Source of the DNA: Gottfriedia acidiceleris
Lineage (GTDB): Bacteria; Bacillota; Bacilli; Bacillales; Bacillaceae_G
NCBI RefSeq assembly: GCF_004138285.1
Contig: NZ_SCFN01000005.1
Location: forward strand, 620,001-684,000
Length of the DNA stretch: 64,000 nt
Direction: 5' to 3'
Positions 43,308 through 54,744 of the stretch are shown in pieces. A program made the position numbers and the translations under genes. Below the pieces are notes generated by a model. That model was not told the origin of the DNA. It searched no databases and worked only from the letters and a program-made list of their open reading frames with translations. Position 1 is the stretch's first letter; each line of letters opens with the position of its first letter.

Positions 43308-44399
43308 ATGATGAAAAAAATTTATTTGTTATTGATACCTAGTTTCTTAACTGTTTTAATAATGTCTCCTTTTTGTAGTTTTATTAGGAATAAAAGCTCT
43401 TCGAAAGTGACAGTTTCGAATCACTTTAATATGAATATTAAATATCAAAATAAGAATGCTAGAGAGATTGATCGCTATTTACAGCAAATTCATTTTAACG
43501 GAGTTGTTCTTGTAAGGAAGAATGAAGAAAATATTCTTAATAAAGGATACGGTTATCGAGATATCTCAAATCAGTTACCAAACACACCAAATACGTATTA
43601 TCCAATTGGCTCAATTTCTAAATTTTTTGTTTCCACATCGTTAATGCAATTAAACGAAGAAGGCAAAATATCGTTTAACGATCTGATTTCAAAATATATA
43701 CCGGAATTTCCAAATGGATCAAAATTAACATTATTTCATTTAATTTCACATACTTCAGGGATTAAGAGACAAAAAGAGTTATTTAATCCAATTTCATCAA
43801 CTGATCTAATAAAGAAAATAGTTAAATCAAATGCTCACTATAAGCCGTTAGACAAATGGGAGTACAATGACACGAATTATATTTTACTTGCTTACGTTAT
43901 TGAAAAAGTAACTGGAATTTCCTATGGAGAATATATAAAAACACATATTTTCGATAAAGCGAATATGACTGAAATTGGACAAGGTAATGATTTTTATAAA
44001 AAAAAGAATCATGCATTAGGTTATTTATTAATTCAATCCAAAAATGAACCGAAACAATTAAGAATACCAAATTTTAACTATTTATTAGGCTGCGGAGATA
44101 TTTATTCAACTGTTTCAGGAATACAAAAAATGGACGAGGCACTTATTTCAAATAAACTTATTTTGGGGAAAAGCTTTACTCAATTTATTAAGCCATATCA
44201 AAATCATTATGCATATGGAATTTATAATAAAGGAAAGTATTTATACAATCGTGGGGTAGTACCAGGAATTAATTGTATGAATGTCTTCGATCCAGTTTCA
44301 AAAACATATGTAATTGTGTTTTCTAATAGTCAAAAGGTGAAACCAAACACTTTTGACATAGCAATGAACTTATTTAAAATAGTTAACAAATTGAGTTGA
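43308..44399 (+). CDS. Secreted serine hydrolase, beta-lactamase/FmtA-like
   Basis: This 363-residue protein has an N-terminal signal or anchor segment (about 5-25) and a penicillin-recognising serine hydrolase domain. Motif 1 is S102-I-S-K105 in PIGSISKFF. Motif 2 reads Y186-N-D188 in EYNDTNYILLAYVIE, with Asp where beta-lactamases have Asn. The third region (RGVVPGIN) lacks a standard KTG. To my recollection Tyr-x-Asp is also found in S. aureus FmtA, an esterase that removes D-Ala from teichoic acids. Its gene is divergent from dltXABCD, which fits that role. It could instead be a DD-peptidase or another esterase. GGGAGA and GGTGA lie before the ATG. Confidence 0.8.
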   Translation: MMKKIYLLLIPSFLTVLIMSPFCSFIRNKSSSKVTVSNHFNMNIKYQNKNAREIDRYLQQIHFNGVVLVRKNEENILNKGYGYRDISNQLPNTPNTYYPIGSISKFFVSTSLMQLNEEGKISFNDLISKYIPEFPNGSKLTLFHLISHTSGIKRQKELFNPISSTDLIKKIVKSNAHYKPLDKWEYNDTNYILLAYVIEKVTGISYGEYIKTHIFDKANMTEIGQGNDFYKKKNHALGYLLIQSKNEPKQLRIPNFNYLLGCGDIYSTVSGIQKMDEALISNKLILGKSFTQFIKPYQNHYAYGIYNKGKYLYNRGVVPGINCMNVFDPVSKTYVIVFSNSQKVKPNTFDIAMNLFKIVNKLS

Positions 44400-44506
44400 G
44401 AACAGTTTATTGTTTGATTGTTAGAAACTAGACTCTTATAAAATATTTCATAAATAATTTAAAAGATACTCATACTATTTTTTATAAAGAAAATAGGAGG
44501 AGTCTA

Positions 44507-45223
44507 GTGAAAAAGTTTCTATTTTATTTCTTATTAATCATAATGACTAGCAGTATTAATTTGGGGTCTATTAAATTTGTTAATGCGGAAACTAAAGCTC
44601 AAATCAATGAAAACTCATTAACGAGACATATTAAAATTACTGAACAAAAACTAAATGATGCACCGATTAAGTATCCACAAATAAGTGGAGCATCTAATTC
44701 AACTGCACAACAAAAGATCAATAGTATCTTAAAACAAGGTGCTGATTTAGCGAATAGTAATCGTTTGAAGCTATTAGAAGACGAGAAGGAAGCTAAGTCA
44801 AAATGGGATGCTAGCCAAGGGCCGTGGAGACCTTATGAATATGTTTTTACTTATAAAGTACTCTACAATAATCTTGATAAATTAAGTGTTATTTATAATG
44901 AATATTCATATACAGGTGGAGCACATGGGATGACAATGGGAACTACATTTAATTTTGACGTGAAAACAGGTGAAGTAGTTCCACTATCTAAGTTAATAAA
45001 CGAAAATACAAAATCCGTACAAGAATATGCTTATCAGCAATTACAAAAGAAATATAAAGGATATGTATTAATAAAATCTCCTAACGAGATTGACCTAAGT
45101 GACAAAAATCGATTATGGGCATTTGACCATGCGGGAATTAAATTAATTTTTAAAGAATATGAAGTAGCTGCATATGCTGCTGGCATGCCTGAGGTCTTTA
45201 TACCTGTTCAGGTCTATCAATAA
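44507..45223 (+). CDS. Secreted DUF4163/DUF3298 domain protein
   Basis: This 238-residue protein has a signal peptide (about 1-27, ending VNA-ET). An N-terminal DUF4163-like segment is followed by a DUF3298 domain (EYSYTGGAHGMTMGTTFNFDVKTGEVVPLSKLI and FKEYEVAAYAAGMPEVFIPV). The same domain pair forms the extracytoplasmic part of anti-sigma factor RsiV, which binds lysozyme. Here there is no sigma-binding or transmembrane part, so it is a stand-alone secreted form. The start is GTG with AGGAGGAG upstream. Role in envelope defence is inference from RsiV and the neighbouring dlt genes. Confidence 0.82.
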   Translation: MKKFLFYFLLIIMTSSINLGSIKFVNAETKAQINENSLTRHIKITEQKLNDAPIKYPQISGASNSTAQQKINSILKQGADLANSNRLKLLEDEKEAKSKWDASQGPWRPYEYVFTYKVLYNNLDKLSVIYNEYSYTGGAHGMTMGTTFNFDVKTGEVVPLSKLINENTKSVQEYAYQQLQKKYKGYVLIKSPNEIDLSDKNRLWAFDHAGIKLIFKEYEVAAYAAGMPEVFIPVQVYQ

Positions 45224-45331
45224 TTCATTCGTTTTTCTTATGTTTAAATTCATACTTGAGCAAATATTTGAAAGATGAATAAATTCCTTTTACAAAAGCA
45301 GATAGAACCTACAATAAATAAAAGGTGCTAG

Positions 45332-45374
45332 GAGTGTAGAGAAACCCCTAAAAATTTCTCTACACTCTTTTTTA
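45332..45374 (+). terminator. Terminator after DUF3298 gene
   Basis: GAGTGTAGAGAAA and TTTCTCTACACTC are perfect 13-base arms followed by seven T residues. Confidence 0.95.
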
Positions 45375-45705
45375 TGTCCAATTGATCTATTCATATTGAT
45401 AAAATCTAATGTTTTTCTAAAAAAATAATACAACTATACTGTACGTGCTAGATGCATTGTGATCTTTTTGTATTTATTGAACTACAGCTGTTTGAAGAAG
45501 ATTTTTTTTAGGAATTAATTCCTAAAGGCATACAATTTTAACTTCATTTTGGTGTTCTATCGAATTCGTTAACATCAGATTACCTCAGCTATTTAATGAT
45601 TTAAAAATATCAAGAGATCTAATCGTTTGAAATGTGATATTAAAGTAGTCAATTTTTTAATAGATTGTTGGTTTAATAAAATTTAACAGTAATCTTTCGG
45701 TAATG
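45375..45705. other. AT-rich intergenic region, no feature seen
   Basis: These 330 bases follow the DUF3298 terminator. I see a short AGGAATTAATTCCT palindrome near 45511 but no ORF, promoter or RNA gene I can support. Confidence 0.5.
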
Positions 45706-45824
45706 ATTGGAACGTAAGGTGCGAGACTCCTGTGGGAAAAGAGGGAAGGGTGAGACCCCGCAGGCGCGCCGAGGAGGCTCACCTCTCTCCCCACGGAAAG
45801 GGAGCATCCTGAAGTGGAAATCGA
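45706..45824 (+). repeat. Interspersed hairpin repeat, copy 2
   Basis: This copy begins ATTGGAACGTAAGGTGCG and ends GAAGTGGAAATCGAC. It has the same order of blocks as the copy at 38490-38612 (GACTCCTGTGGG, TGAGACCCCGCAGG, GCCGAGGAGGCTCA, CCCCACGGAAAG). It differs mainly in the loop, and it is in the same orientation. An ORF on the other strand here is a by-product. Confidence 0.85.
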
Positions 45825-45900
45825 CGTAGTACTTATTTTAGTAGAACAATGTTTACGGAAATAGACAAAATAAAAAGCTGTCGACTTTTTCGACAGCATT

Positions 45901-45934
45901 AGAACCTTCATTTTATAAAAGGTTCTTTTTCTTT
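45901..45934. terminator. Hairpin with T tract, no assigned gene
   Basis: AGAACCTT and AAGGTTCT pair around an AT-rich loop, followed by TTTTTCTTT. Just upstream, GCTGTCGA/TCGACAGC (45878-45897) forms a second hairpin. No ORF ends here, so a short transcript or the repeat element may be the user. Confidence 0.5.
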
Positions 45935-46141
45935 ATTTATTTGATAATTTGATAAATGAAATAAAGCATTTTCGTAAATAATGGTAGAGTCTGCATGAAA
46001 ACATTCATTTGTTTTAACAATATAAGAATAAGTTGAACAACTATATAAATATTGAATAATCTAAAAGTGAGTATGTACGATTAATAAAGTGTGAGCTAAA
46101 GGCCGCTAAGAACTAAAAGCAAAGAAGTTTACTAAAACAAT

Positions 46142-46387
46142 TTAATCTTCAATCTGTTCTTTTAATAATAAAGCATAAAGATCTTCAACTCGTTCGGACA
46201 TAAATCTTTGTGAGTCCTCAACTCCCTTATTGTAAAACATAGGTCCAAGTTTTTGTGATATAAAGTCTAATAGCAACATTGCACTTAATTCACTTAATTC
46301 TTCGTCTTTTTCCTGTAAGAAATACGTTTGTAGTTGATTAATCGCAAATTTTTGTTGATCTGGTGAAAGCTTAGTTGTTTTAGACAT
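46142..46387 (-). CDS. DUF2164 family protein
   Basis: This 81-residue cytoplasmic protein is mostly helical. LSPDQQKFAINQLQTYFLQEKDEELSELSAMLLLDF and KLGPMFYNKGVEDSQRF match the DUF2164 pattern (YF-x-E-RDEE-x-GEL and GPYFYNQGIEDA). No function is known for this family. AGAGGCGA precedes the ATG. It is divergent from the suf operon and has no obvious partner. Confidence 0.78.
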   Translation of the reverse strand: MSKTTKLSPDQQKFAINQLQTYFLQEKDEELSELSAMLLLDFISQKLGPMFYNKGVEDSQRFMSERVEDLYALLLKEQIED

Positions 46388-46516
46388 TAAATTCGCCTCT
46401 TTTTTAGTTGTGATATTAGATTTTTAATTTCCTATATATATAGTATCTCTATTTATTCTTTTTTTGCGAAAAAAAGTTACACGTAATAAAACTTTTTTGG
46501 TAAAATAGTGCACGGC

Positions 46517-46545
46517 TTGAAAATACTTTTTAATTGCTTTAAGAT
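46517..46545 (+). promoter_or_regulatory. Promoter of suf operon
   Basis: TTGAAA at 46517-46522 and TAAGAT at 46540-46545 are separated by 17 bases. Two direct TGAGAAT elements follow within 20 bases downstream. Confidence 0.55.
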
Positions 46546-46630
46546 TAGAATGAGAATAAAATGAGAATGAACTTAAAATAGCCATTTTCTATTTTATAGA
46601 ATTTTTATGTAATATTATGGAGGGTGTAAA

Positions 46631-47416
46631 ATGGGAGCTTCTACATTAAAAATAAAAGACCTTCAAGTAGCAATTGAAGGAAAGCAAATTTTAAAAGGTG
46701 TAAACCTTGAAGTAAAAGGTGGAGAAATTCACGCAATCATGGGACCAAATGGTACAGGTAAATCAACTTTATCTTCTGCTATTATGGGTCATCCAAAATA
46801 TGAAGTAATCGGTGGTAGCATCGAGCTAGATGGCAACGATGTTTTAGAAATGGAAGTTGATGAGCGCGCTCAAGCTGGTCTTTTCCTTGCTATGCAATAC
46901 CCAAGTGAAATTAGCGGTGTAACAAACGCAGATTTCTTACGTTCTGCGATGAATGCACGTCGCGAAGAAGGCGATGAAATTTCATTAATGAAATTTATCC
47001 GTACATTAGATAAAAACATGGAATTCTTAGAAATGGATCCAGAAATGGCTCAACGTTACTTAAATGAAGGCTTCTCAGGTGGAGAGAAAAAACGTAATGA
47101 GATTCTTCAAATGATGATGATCCAACCTAAAATTGCTATTCTTGACGAAATTGACTCAGGTTTAGATATCGATGCATTAAAAGTAGTTTCTAAAGGTGTT
47201 AACGAAATGCGTGGAGAAGAGTTTGGTTGCTTAATCATCACTCACTACCAACGTTTATTAAACTACATTACTCCTGACTTCGTTCACGTAATGATGCAAG
47301 GTCGTATTGTAAAATCAGGTGGTCCTGAATTAGCTGCACGTTTAGAAGCTGAAGGATATGACTGGATTAAACAAGAGTTAGGTATCGAAGACGAGACTGT
47401 TGGGCAAGAAGCTTAA
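46631..47416 (+). CDS. sufC: Fe-S cluster assembly ATPase SufC
   Basis: This 261-residue ABC-type ATPase of the SUF complex has Walker A GPNGTGKST (about 40-48), the signature variant FSGGEKKRNEI (about 149) and Walker B AILDEIDSGLDIDA. It works with SufB and SufD as the scaffold complex for Fe-S assembly. GGAGGGTG precedes the ATG. First gene of sufCDSUB, the essential Bacillus operon. The operon order is normal. Confidence 0.97.
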   Translation: MGASTLKIKDLQVAIEGKQILKGVNLEVKGGEIHAIMGPNGTGKSTLSSAIMGHPKYEVIGGSIELDGNDVLEMEVDERAQAGLFLAMQYPSEISGVTNADFLRSAMNARREEGDEISLMKFIRTLDKNMEFLEMDPEMAQRYLNEGFSGGEKKRNEILQMMMIQPKIAILDEIDSGLDIDALKVVSKGVNEMRGEEFGCLIITHYQRLLNYITPDFVHVMMQGRIVKSGGPELAARLEAEGYDWIKQELGIEDETVGQEA

Positions 47417-47435
47417 TCGGATAGGAGGGATTCTC

Positions 47436-50399
<2,964 letters not shown>

Positions 50400-50445
50400 C
50401 TTCTGAGCTTTAATCCTCCTCTTCTATTAGAAGGGAGCAAGAATA

Positions 50446-51843
50446 ATGTCTACTAATTTGCCAGATATTAGTGATTATAAATATGGTTTTCATGATCGTG
50501 ACGTATCGATTTTCCGTTCTGAACGTGGATTAACAAAAGAAATCGTTGAAGAAATTTCACGCATGAAAAATGAACCACAATGGATGTTAGATTTCCGTTT
50601 AAAATCTTTACAACATTTTTATGATATGCCAATGCCTCAATGGGGTGGAGACATGTCTGATTTACGCTTTGATGAAATTACTTATTATGTAAAGCCATCA
50701 GAGAAAACAGAAAAGTCTTGGGATGAAGTACCTGAAGAAATCAAAAATACTTTTGATAAATTAGGTATTCCTGAAGCTGAACAAAAGTATTTAGCGGGTG
50801 TTTCTGCTCAGTACGAATCTGAAGTAGTTTATCATAGTATGAAGCAAGACTTAACGGACCTTGGAATTCTGTTTACTGATACAGATACTGCATTACGTGA
50901 ACACGAAGACATCTTCAAAGAACACTTTGGTAAAGTAATTCCACCAACAGATAACAAATTCTCTGCATTAAACTCTGCAGTTTGGTCTGGTGGATCATTC
51001 ATTTACGTGCCAAAAGGTGTTAAAGTTGACACGCCACTTCAAGCGTATTTCCGTATTAACTCTGAAAATATGGGTCAATTTGAACGTACATTAATCATCG
51101 CTGACGAAGGTGCACATGTACATTACGTTGAAGGATGTACAGCTCCTGTATATACAACAAACTCACTTCACTCTGCAGTAGTAGAAATCATCATTAAGAA
51201 GGATGCATACTGCCGATATACAACAATTCAGAACTGGGCGAATAACGTATTCAACCTAGTTACGAAACGTGCCGTTTGTGAAGCGAACGCAACAATGGAA
51301 TGGATCGATGGAAACATTGGTTCAAAATTAACAATGAAATACCCAGCAGTTATCCTTAAAGGTGAAGGTGCTCGTGGCCTTACACTTTCTATTGCAATTG
51401 CTGGTAAAGGACAACACCAAGATGCTGGTGCTAAAATGATTCACTTAGCTCCAAATACTTCTTCTACAATTGTTTCGAAATCTATTTCTAAACATGGTGG
51501 TAAAGTAACGTACCGTGGTATCGTACACTTCGGTCGTAAAGCAACTGGATCACGCTCAAATATCGAGTGTGATACGTTAATTATGGATAATGCATCAACT
51601 TCTGATACAATTCCATACAACGAAATTTTAAATGACAATATTTCTCTTGAGCATGAAGCGAAAGTTTCAAAAGTATCTGAAGAGCAATTATTCTACTTAA
51701 TGAGCCGTGGTATTTCTGAGCAAGAAGCTACAGAAATGATCGTAATGGGCTTCATTGAGCCATTTACAAAAGAATTACCAATGGAATACGCAGTTGAAAT
51801 GAACCGTCTGATTAAATTCGAGATGGAAGGTTCAATTGGTTAA
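50446..51843 (+). CDS. sufB: Fe-S cluster assembly protein SufB
   Basis: This 465-residue core scaffold subunit includes [55 protein letters not shown] and the C-terminal [14 protein letters not shown]. Length and end match B. subtilis SufB. GGGAG precedes the ATG. The last 31 bases of the gene, up to and including the first base of the stop codon, are duplicated at 59474-59504. The gene therefore appears to be the target of an insertion that preserved the coding sequence. Confidence 0.97.
   Translation: MSTNLPDISDYKYGFHDRDVSIFRSERGLTKEIVEEISRMKNEPQWMLDFRLKSLQHFYDMPMPQWGGDMSDLRFDEITYYVKPSEKTEKSWDEVPEEIKNTFDKLGIPEAEQKYLAGVSAQYESEVVYHSMKQDLTDLGILFTDTDTALREHEDIFKEHFGKVIPPTDNKFSALNSAVWSGGSFIYVPKGVKVDTPLQAYFRINSENMGQFERTLIIADEGAHVHYVEGCTAPVYTTNSLHSAVVEIIIKKDAYCRYTTIQNWANNVFNLVTKRAVCEANATMEWIDGNIGSKLTMKYPAVILKGEGARGLTLSIAIAGKGQHQDAGAKMIHLAPNTSSTIVSKSISKHGGKVTYRGIVHFGRKATGSRSNIECDTLIMDNASTSDTIPYNEILNDNISLEHEAKVSKVSEEQLFYLMSRGISEQEATEMIVMGFIEPFTKELPMEYAVEMNRLIKFEMEGSIG
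51811..51841 (+). repeat. Left 31-bp direct repeat (putative attL) in sufB 3' end
   Basis: These 31 bases, starting ATTAAATTCGAGATGG and ending TTCAATTGGTT, are identical to 59474-59504. Bases outside the repeat differ on both sides. Confidence 0.85.
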
Positions 51844-51886
51844 AACTCTACAAATGTTGTTGAACAAACATTTGAGGCGTTTTAAG

Positions 51887-51920
51887 GGCTCTCAACCAAT
51901 TTGGTTGGGGGTCTTTTTTT
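51887..51920 (+). terminator. Terminator downstream of sufB
   Basis: TCAACCAA-TT-TGGTTGG pairing with flanking GGCTC/GGGTC precedes seven T residues. A further hairpin (AAATGTT/AACATTT) lies at 51850-51869. Confidence 0.8.
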
Positions 51921-52032
51921 ATACAAAACTTGAATTTGTCTACATAGCATAGCACAAGAAGATATGTATACGCATAATCTTTATAGAAATCCTTAATTCC
52001 CTATTAACTAGGTTCTGGAAAGGAAACTTAAT

Positions 52033-52551
52033 ATGAATAATAGAAACAATAGCTCCATTTACATTATTTCAGGTCCATATGGTGTAGGTAAATCGACAGT
52101 TACAAAGGCACTTGCCCAGGAGTTAGAAAATGCTGCAGTAATAGAAGGTGACTTAATCAAATTAATGTTCGGAGGAAAAAAACTACCTCCGTGGGAAGAA
52201 ATGTTAGCTATTATATGGAAAAATATTCTCTCATTAACAAAGAACTTTCTTGAAAATAACATTAATGTAATTATCGATTATGTTGTTGAAAGTGAGTTAG
52301 AGTGGTTAGATAAGCACTTATCGGATTTAAATGTAAAAATTCATTATGTGGTATTACGGGCAGATGATGATATGATTATTAGTCGATTAAATCAAAGGGG
52401 GGATGATTATTTAATAGAAGGATCTTTATATTTAAAAAACAAACTTGAAAACTTTTTGCCAAACAAAAAATATCTCTATGATACAACAAATAAACAGCCC
52501 GTTGAAATTATTCATGATTTAAAAAAGCGCTTTGATCAATTTTGTCTATAA
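52033..52551 (+). CDS. Small P-loop kinase (AAA_33 type)
   Basis: This 172-residue P-loop NTPase has Walker A GPYGVGKSTVT (about 14-24). The pattern otherwise resembles small nucleoside, shikimate or antibiotic kinases: EGDLIKLMFGG in the acceptor-binding region, VIIDYVVESELEWL as the Walker-B-like strand, and a LID-type RLNQRGDD. The phosphate acceptor is unknown; chloramphenicol- or nucleotide-type phosphotransfer are possibilities. GGAAAGGAAA lies upstream. It is the first gene of the island and is separated from the sugar cluster by 230 bases. Confidence 0.7.
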   Translation: MNNRNNSSIYIISGPYGVGKSTVTKALAQELENAAVIEGDLIKLMFGGKKLPPWEEMLAIIWKNILSLTKNFLENNINVIIDYVVESELEWLDKHLSDLNVKIHYVVLRADDDMIISRLNQRGDDYLIEGSLYLKNKLENFLPNKKYLYDTTNKQPVEIIHDLKKRFDQFCL

Positions 52552-52784
52552 CTTTGACTACACTAACATTGTTTGTCAGTTTACCCTAGCCCTCTCCTGT
52601 ACTTCTTAAATACTTTTTCCCGTTTCAAGTAAGTCTCATTTTAACTTTCCTTTCTAAAATGCGTTTTTGAATGTTGGATACGCCTAAACAATTCTGAAAA
52701 TTAAGAATATGTTATTAAGAAATTGACATAGCAACTAATAGATGTTTATTCAAGAAGCAGAATGTCAGGATAGGAGAGAAAAAT

Positions 52785-53565
52785 GTGAAGGTCTTAATTT
52801 TAGCTGGAGGGTTTGGCACAAGAATAAGTGAAGAAACCCATTTAAAGCCGAAACCTATGATAGAGATTGGTGACAAACCCATTTTATGGCATATCATGAA
52901 GCTTTACTCTAGTTATGGTTATAACGACTTTATTATCTGTTTAGGGTATAAGAGCCATGTAATCAAGGAGTATTTTTTAAATTATTACCTATATAATTCT
53001 GATTTAACATTTGATTTTCAGAAGGGAAATGAATTTATTATTCACCAGAATTCGGTTGAACCTTGGAGGGTTACCTTGGTTGACACTGGCTTAAATACAA
53101 TGACTGGTGGCCGAATTAAGAAAGTGCAGGATTATGTTGGTAATGAATCTTTTATGTTGACCTACGGTGACGGAGTAGGTGATGTAAATATTAAGGAATT
53201 AGTAGAATTCCATCACTTACATGGGAAGCTGGCTACATTAACAACTACACAGCCTCAAGGCAGGTTTGGAGTTTTATCCTTGTCCAATGATCAGAACGTA
53301 GAGAAGTTTCAAGAGAAAATACCAGAAAATGGCAGTTGGATAAATGCTGGCTTTTTTGTATTGCAGCCAGAAGTATTTAATTACCTGAACAACGGTGAAC
53401 AAACCATATTTGAAAAGGAGCCCTTAGAAAACCTGGCTAAAGATGGTCAATTAATGGCATATAAACATAATAGTTTTTGGCATCCAATGGATACATAAGA
53501 CATATTTACAAGAAATGTGGGAGTCCAATAAAGCTCCATGGAATATATGGGATAAAAATAATTAA
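52785..53565 (+). pseudogene. Glucose-1-phosphate cytidylyltransferase (RfbF-like), frameshifted near its end
   Basis: The intact frame (52785-53498, 237 codons) has the nucleotidyltransferase signature LAGGFGTRISEETHLKPKP (about 6-24), LTYGDGVGDV with the metal Asp, and NAGFFVLQPEVFNY. It resembles CDP-glucose synthases. It stops early after FWHPMDT. The expected tail (KTYLQEMWESNKAPWNIW) continues in another frame from 53494 to a TAA at 53563-53565. The simplest reading is a small deletion after the MDT codons. The truncated product lacks only about 25 C-terminal residues and could retain some activity. The start is GTG with AGGAGAG. First gene of the sugar cluster. Confidence 0.8.
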
Positions 53566-53643
53566 GAACAACAGTTTTTAATGTATGCCTCTGTAATTAG
53601 TGCAATCGTTTTATTAAAAAGAGTGAATGTGGAGGTAGATAAC

Positions 53644-54744
53644 TTGGATTTATATGAAAAACACAATATCTATCAGTCAGATCTTCAATATATATTTAAT
53701 AATCTTGATCAGACAGAAATAGAAAAACTTAAGGATTCATCAATCCTCATAACGGGTTGCGCCGGATTCTTAGGCTATTATTTCATGTCATTTTTATCTA
53801 ATTATTCAGCGCAACTTGGTATTAAAAAGATTATTGGAATTGACAATTTTAAACTAGGAAAACCCAAATGGATTACAGATTTAAGGAAATTAAATCCAAA
53901 GATTGAATTATACATTTTTGATATTACTGAGTTTTCATTATTTGATACTAATAAAATTAACGATGTTGATTTTATTATCCACATGGCTTCGATTGCCTCG
54001 CCAACCTTTTATAGAAAATATCCTCTTGAAACCTTAGATGCTAATGTATTTGGACTAAGAGCTTTGTTAGACTTTTATAAGGATAAAAGCATTAAAGGGT
54101 TTTTGTTTTTCTCCAGCAGTGAAGTTTATGGTGATCCATTTCCGAGTTACATTCCAACTTCCGAGGAGTATAGAGGAAATGTGGCAATGATAGGACCACG
54201 CGCATGCTATGATGAGGCAAAACGATTCGGAGAGACGCTATGTTACTTATACGCCGAAAAATTTGGTATGCCCATTTCAATTGTCAGACCATTTAATAAT
54301 TATGGTCCCGGAATGAGACTTGATGATAAAAGGGTGCCTGCTGACTTTGCAAAAGCTATTATTGAGAATAAAAAACTGATTATGCACTCCGACGGAAAAC
54401 CAACTCGAACATTTTGTTATGTTACAGATGCAATCACTGGTTATTTAAAGGCGCTACTATATGAACCATTTGACTACTTTAATATAGGAATAGATACACC
54501 TGAAATTTCAATTAAAGAATTAGCTCAGATTTATAAGGATGCAGGCTCAGCAATTTTTGGTTTTAATCAGTCTATAGAATTTAAAGAATCGGAAGAAAAG
54601 AGCTATCTAACACATAATCCATTAAGAAGATGTCCTGATATTTCAAAGGCAAGAAAATTTTTAAACTATTCACCAACAATATCAATTGTTGAAGGTATCG
54701 ATCGCTTTCTAACCTTTTTGAAGGAAGAGGGTGAAATTCATTGA
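53644..54744 (+). CDS. NAD-dependent epimerase/dehydratase (extended SDR)
   Basis: This 366-residue sugar-nucleotide enzyme has a Rossmann motif ILITGCAGFLGYYF (about 34-47) and catalytic SSSEVYGDP and YDEAKRFGE (Y-x3-K). The NYGPGMRLDDKRVPADF region is typical of UDP-glucuronate decarboxylase and dTDP-glucose dehydratase relatives. Specific activity not determined; a dehydratase or epimerase on a nucleotide hexose is likely. The frame is open from 53581, but TTG 53644 has GGAGGT eight bases upstream and is the better start. It overlaps the next gene by four bases. Confidence 0.82.
   Translation: MDLYEKHNIYQSDLQYIFNNLDQTEIEKLKDSSILITGCAGFLGYYFMSFLSNYSAQLGIKKIIGIDNFKLGKPKWITDLRKLNPKIELYIFDITEFSLFDTNKINDVDFIIHMASIASPTFYRKYPLETLDANVFGLRALLDFYKDKSIKGFLFFSSSEVYGDPFPSYIPTSEEYRGNVAMIGPRACYDEAKRFGETLCYLYAEKFGMPISIVRPFNNYGPGMRLDDKRVPADFAKAIIENKKLIMHSDGKPTRTFCYVTDAITGYLKALLYEPFDYFNIGIDTPEISIKELAQIYKDAGSAIFGFNQSIEFKESEEKSYLTHNPLRRCPDISKARKFLNYSPTISIVEGIDRFLTFLKEEGEIH

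Noticed and set aside
45657-45911. 84-codon ORF on the minus strand
   Set aside because: It runs through the hairpin repeat and a terminator region and has no ribosome binding site or family similarity.
52033-52551. Zeta-type toxin of a toxin-antitoxin pair
   Set aside because: The Walker A region fits, but there is no adjacent small antitoxin gene and the protein is shorter than zeta toxins; a generic small kinase is safer.
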